Assembly (NCBI GenBank): GCA_900539465.1
Contig: UQCF01000009.1
Location: 1-64,000 of the forward strand
Source: an uncultured Ruminococcus sp.
GTDB lineage: Bacteria; Bacillota; Clostridia; Oscillospirales; Acutalibacteraceae
DNA length: 64,000 bases
Direction of reading: 5' to 3'
Under the pieces are notes generated by a model. The model was given only the letters and a program-made list of their open reading frames with translations. It was not told the DNA's origin and did not search any database. Positions 61,501 to 64,000 of this stretch are shown here, one piece after another (the first letter of the stretch is position 1; each line of letters opens with the position of its first letter). The position numbers were made by a program, and so were the translations under genes.

Positions 61501-62220
61501 GCGGAAGCAGAAATTTTTGTTATAAACAACCTCACATCGGCGGGTATATCGAAATCTGTCGATACATTTGCAAGGAAGTTGAAGGAATCGCAAATCGTGT
61601 TTATCCCGGGCGGCTTCTCCGGCGGTGACGAGCCTGACGGTTCGGGCAAATTCATAACCGCATTTTTCAGAAACCCCGAAATCAAGCATGAGGTACATGA
61701 GCTTCTTAATAACAGAGACGGCCTTATGTGCGGCATATGCAACGGCTTCCAGGCACTTATCAAGCTCGGGCTTGTCCCCTACGGCAAAATTATTGACACC
61801 GATGAAAACTGCCCGACCCTGACATATAACACAATCGGCAGACATCAGTCAAGAATTGTTCGCACAAGAATTGCGTCAAACAAATCACCGTGGCTCAAAA
61901 ATACAAATCCCGGCGAAATATACTGCGTGCCTATTTCTCACGGCGAGGGCAGATTTTTGGCAAGCGACGAGCTTATTATGAAGCTTCGTGACAACGGCCA
62001 GATAGCCACACAGTATGTTGACCTTGACGGAAACCCGACAAGTGATATCAGATTTAACCCCAACAACTCCGCGTTTGCCATTGAGGGCATAACCTCCCCC
62101 GACGGCAGAGTTTTCGGCAAAATGGGTCACTCCGAAAGAATCGGAAGCGGTCTTTATAAAAATGTTGAGGGCAACTACGACATCGGTATGTTCCGCTCGG
62201 CAGTAGAATATTTTAAATAA
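58528..62220 (+). CDS. purL: Phosphoribosylformylglycinamidine synthase, single-chain PurL
   Basis: A 1230-residue enzyme making FGAM from FGAR, ATP and glutamine (step 4). An N-terminal PurS-like part is followed by two PurM-like halves: YWSDHCRHTTFLT, FKNETHNHPTEIEPFGGAAT, CIGGAIRDPLSGRSYVYAAM, GQVDEIYHDGYAAKRMEIG, and GIAAIGGKDSMSGTF. A C-terminal glutamine amidotransferase (from about 975) has VFPGTNCEYDSA, MCGICNGFQALI with the nucleophile Cys, and CVPISHGEGRFLA with His. This is the fused clostridial type; separate purS, purL and purQ are therefore not expected. Last gene of the operon, followed by a strong terminator. Confidence 0.95.
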   Translation: MVYRVYVEKKKGLTAEADGMTADAKNLLMIDGIEKIRILNRYDVENIDEELFEKCKKTVFSEPQLDDIYDHIGEKDDCTVFAVEYLPGQFDQRADSAAQCIQIISKGERPLVKTAKVYMIYGNVSQNGIDALKKYVINPVESREASLKRLETLATDYDIPTSVAVLDGFNRLDEKGLAEFVKKYALAMDEDDIKFCQDYFKKEKRDPTITEIRMIDTYWSDHCRHTTFLTTIDSAEFEDELLESAFNEYKKTREAIGRTKPMNLMDIATVATKYLKAQGKLPRLDESEEINACTVKVKVEVDGEKEDWLLLFKNETHNHPTEIEPFGGAATCIGGAIRDPLSGRSYVYAAMRVTGAANPLKPVSETLEGKLPQRKIVTTAAAGYSSYGNQIGLATGQVDEIYHDGYAAKRMEIGAVIAAAPAENVRRERPEDGDIVILLGGRTGRDGCGGATGSSKSHTLESLETCGAEVQKGNAPEERKLQRLFRNKEASLLIKRCNDFGAGGVSVAIGELADGLVIDLNAVPKKYDGLDGTELAISESQERMAVVVAPEDVDKFKALADKENLEATVVAVVKDEPRLKMNWNGKTIVDISRDFLNSNGAEKHIDITPAKPQDYSKKIPEDFKKGLTDLAGDLNVCSKRGLSERFDSTIGAGTVVMPFGGKNQLTPNQAMVNKISVEKKHTDSCSYMAWGYNPFITEKSPYHGAYLAVIESVSKLVAAGAEFKDVYLTFQEYFEKPMKDGKRWGKPLAALLGALKAQLEFGIAAIGGKDSMSGTFEHIDVPPTLVSFAVTTGKTDEVITPEFKKANHSVRIVRPDYDKNGLPVTASLKKVFGEVTALMREGKIAAAYTPTYGGIAEAIFKMAVGNSIGFKFADGVSLKDIFSYGYGSFILEFNDGTEYGTLLGETTGSGSISLGDEDVSLKELLTVYENKLEPIFSCNIEQGKSDIPAFTFSAKEHRSAAIKSAKPKVLIPVFPGTNCEYDSAKAVADAGAEAEIFVINNLTSAGISKSVDTFARKLKESQIVFIPGGFSGGDEPDGSGKFITAFFRNPEIKHEVHELLNNRDGLMCGICNGFQALIKLGLVPYGKIIDTDENCPTLTYNTIGRHQSRIVRTRIASNKSPWLKNTNPGEIYCVPISHGEGRFLASDELIMKLRDNGQIATQYVDLDGNPTSDIRFNPNNSAFAIEGITSPDGRVFGKMGHSERIGSGLYKNVEGNYDIGMFRSAVEYFK

Positions 62221-62226
62221 AACCAA

Positions 62227-62270
62227 CAATGCCGTATTCCTAAAGCACTGAGGAATACGGCATTTTTATT
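62227..62270. terminator. Terminator of the purine operon
   Basis: AATGCCGTATTCCT pairs with AGGAATACGGCATT (14 bp) and TTTATTTTATT follows on the plus strand. The minus side also ends in T (GTTGGTTTTATTT), so the convergent zinc-ribbon gene may use it too. Confidence 0.9.
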
Positions 62271-62278
62271 TTATTCTC

Positions 62279-62752
62279 TTATAAGCTCCAAAGCAAATCG
62301 TATAAAAGCGAAACAATTGCCGACCAGAATATCAGCACCAGAGCAGCTGCCGCAAGAACAATGACAATCTGTGCTCTGAAAAAATTTGACCTGTTTTTGT
62401 TTGAGTTGTCGATAGCAAGCACTATGGCAATGATTGTTCCTATTACAGGTATTAAGCCTATCAGCATCCACGCAATATATTGCCCTACGGTTGCGACGGG
62501 CTGAACATTGTTTTGAACCGGAGCTTGATATTGATAAGCCGAATATACCTGTTGCGGCTGATTATAAACCGGCTCATTTCTGTAATATGTCTGCTGCACG
62601 GCAGGCTGTGCAGCGGGTGCAGCTTTCGGCTCGGTTTTGTTTTCGGTGCGTACATCACTCTCTTTTGGGCTTTCTTTGACTGCCGGAGCTCCGCAGTTGT
62701 CGCAAAATGCAAAGCTTTCATCAAGTTCTTTTCCGCAAGTTTTACAATACAT
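62279..62752 (-). CDS. Zinc-ribbon membrane protein of unknown function
   Basis: A 157-residue protein. It opens with a zinc ribbon, MYCKTCGKELDESFAFCDNC (Cys-x2-Cys twice). A Lys/Glu and Ala/Gln/Tyr-rich linker follows, and two hydrophobic segments (about 92-115, IAWMLIGLIPVIGTIIAIVL, and 127-152). This layout (zinc_ribbon_2 plus linker plus two membrane helices) is common in Firmicutes, without a known role. It lies 18 bases after the NPCBM-like gene and is probably in one operon with it. No terminator lies between them. Confidence 0.8.
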   Translation of the reverse strand: MYCKTCGKELDESFAFCDNCGAPAVKESPKESDVRTENKTEPKAAPAAQPAVQQTYYRNEPVYNQPQQVYSAYQYQAPVQNNVQPVATVGQYIAWMLIGLIPVIGTIIAIVLAIDNSNKNRSNFFRAQIVIVLAAAALVLIFWSAIVSLLYDLLWSL

Positions 62753-62769
62753 TTTTAAACTCCCATTCT

Positions 62770-64000
62770 TTATTTATTCAGCATCATATCACTGAGGATA
62801 ATGCCTTCATTTTCATATAAAAAATATTTATCTCTATGAATTACGATTTTAACATATTCCGCATTTGCCACATTCACGTTAAAGCTGAATTTATCCGTTT
62901 TTCTTGTTATATTTTTAGATGTATATGCAAGCTTATCGTCAACGTATATCTGAACGTACCATTCGGATTCTTCATACTTTTTTTCAAACGGAGCTATATA
63001 GCCGGATAAGGTTTTATATTTTTTATATATTCTAAACTCCCCATATCCGTTGTAATACGGTATAACATAGTTTGAAGCTTCGGAATAATCGTTGCCGAAT
63101 GTATCAATCGGGGCACCGTCGTTCCATTCCCAACCGTCATGATTTACCATAACCGCGTCAGAGAGCGGAACGGGTTTTGAATCCTCAACAGAGGCAAGCT
63201 TTGATTTTAAGCTCTCATTCTCGGGAACTGTTTTTAATGCGTCATTCAGCAAAGAAATTGCTTCGCTGTAATTTCTCTCACCTATCAGCTTATCTGATTT
63301 GGAAATAATATAGGTCACATATTTTGCCGAATACTCGGACAACTTGCTTTTTAATTCATTATCATCGCCAATGTCTTTTATGGCAGTATTGAGAGTTAAA
63401 ACGGCATTGACCCAATCGCCGGATTTTGCGTATGCGTCTGATTTTGATATTGCTTCGCTTTTTATTGTTGATGAATACTTTTCCGCATACTCGCTCAATT
63501 TGCTTTCGAGTTCTTTGTCGTCAATAATCTCGGCCGCTTCTTTAAGCTCTTTTATTGCGGAACCGTATTCATTATTTTTTGCGTAGCCGTCTGCAAGTTC
63601 AAGTGCTTTTTCTTTATATTTTTCGGCCGATTTTTCTATCTGTTTTTGTGCCTTGTCATAATTGTCATCATCACTTATAACAAGCCTATATTTATATATA
63701 GCCTGTTTGTATTCGCCTCTGTCAAACAATTCATTGGCACTTTTGAACGCATCTTTGGACTCTTTAAGTGCAAAAACATCATTCATTATTGCACCGAGTT
63801 CGGTGTTCAGCGATTCTATATTAAAGCTTTTAGCAATACTTGCCCTTTTGTAAAACTCGTCGTAATCAATTTTATCCTTTTTGAAATCTTTTTTGAGTGA
63901 GTTAAAATAATCTTTTAAAGCATTTGCCAAAGACGCATTTGCCGAGCTGTTTCCGGCTATTTTTTCATTATATAAAGATGTTGCGGAAAAACTGTCGCAA
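62770..64000 (-). CDS. TPR-like protein with NPCBM-like C-terminal domain (5' end outside window)
   Basis: Open through the right edge; at least 410 residues are visible and the start is not in the window. Residues of the visible part form helical repeats of about 40 residues (FDRGEYKQAIYKYRLVISDD, AKNNEYGSAIKELKEAAEII, AKSGDWVNAVLTLNTAIKDI, GERNYSEAISLLNDALKTVP), TPR-like. The end is a beta-rich domain: FEKKYEESEWYVQIYVDDKL, AYTSKNITRKTDKFSFNVNV, AEYVKIVIHRDKY, similar to NPCBM/NEW2 carbohydrate-binding modules. Together with the zinc-ribbon gene it may be a membrane-anchored sensor of sugars or wall material; that is inference. Confidence 0.75.
   Translation of the reverse strand, partial: CDSFSATSLYNEKIAGNSSANASLANALKDYFNSLKKDFKKDKIDYDEFYKRASIAKSFNIESLNTELGAIMNDVFALKESKDAFKSANELFDRGEYKQAIYKYRLVISDDDNYDKAQKQIEKSAEKYKEKALELADGYAKNNEYGSAIKELKEAAEIIDDKELESKLSEYAEKYSSTIKSEAISKSDAYAKSGDWVNAVLTLNTAIKDIGDDNELKSKLSEYSAKYVTYIISKSDKLIGERNYSEAISLLNDALKTVPENESLKSKLASVEDSKPVPLSDAVMVNHDGWEWNDGAPIDTFGNDYSEASNYVIPYYNGYGEFRIYKKYKTLSGYIAPFEKKYEESEWYVQIYVDDKLAYTSKNITRKTDKFSFNVNVANAEYVKIVIHRDKYFLYENEGIILSDMMLNK

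Noticed and set aside
1..64000. CRISPR array
   Set aside because: The only regular short repeats are the protein-coding LRR units; no conserved repeat with unique spacers and no cas gene are present.

Overview
The window comes from a low-to-mid GC, Gram-positive, spore-forming member of the Clostridia, most like gut Oscillospirales/Ruminococcaceae. Support: spore genes (a SipL-type SPOCS-LysM protein and cotJABC), dockerin-bearing secreted proteins, BspA-type leucine-rich repeat proteins, a K+-dependent-type membrane pyrophosphatase, a TagF-type wall-polymer enzyme, strong GGAGG ribosome sites, frequent TTG starts and many hairpin-T terminators. The sequence alone does not give a species.

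Layout. 1-4.6 kb: the start of a BspA-like surface protein behind a long structured leader with a terminator; intergenic repeats; an HTH-membrane-lipase fusion; a marR gene preceded by two possible tiny ORFs. 4.7-10.4 kb (minus): sipL, a tyrosine phosphatase, uppP, a HAD-VanW fusion with a TIM-barrel partner, then tRNA-Met and tRNA-Glu. 10.5-13.4 kb: a polysaccharide deacetylase, then a scar of foreign DNA: a MATE fragment, the start of a tyrosine integrase, an intact AT-rich Ser/Thr kinase with an unusual N-terminal domain, a complete but atypical tRNA-Pro(TGG), and a broken 5' half of a normal tRNA-Pro. 13.4-22.8 kb: hppA, metG-tatD, flavodoxin, tetR-GNAT, and a secreted beta-helix protein. 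22.8-37.7 kb (minus): a wall-polymer pair, cotJABC, a metal P-type ATPase set with an ArsR regulator, secG, a glycosyltransferase, and a second-type gyrase/topoisomerase IV pair. 37.8-42.7 kb: two secreted dockerin proteins, one of them a subtilisin-LRR-dockerin. 42.9-47.6 kb: a cassette of PlsC-like acyltransferase, AMP-ligase and acyl carrier protein, then tyrS. 47.7-49.1 kb: lemA and a TPM-domain protein. 49.3-62.3 kb (plus): a ZTP riboswitch followed by a ten-gene purine operon (purE-C-F-M-N-O-B-AICARFT-D-L). The right edge holds a zinc-ribbon membrane protein and a TPR/NPCBM-like protein that runs off the window.

The purine operon covers every step from PRPP to IMP apart from purK, and replaces fused PurH by two separate enzymes. 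The riboswitch senses ZMP/ZTP, whose monophosphate is the substrate of the AICARFT encoded in the operon. The most unusual items are the kinase/tRNA-Pro scar, the HAD-VanW and HTH-lipase fusions, the acyl-transfer cassette, a family of near-identical 50-base terminator hairpins, the structured leader of the first gene, and amphipathic C-terminal tails shared by two secreted proteins.
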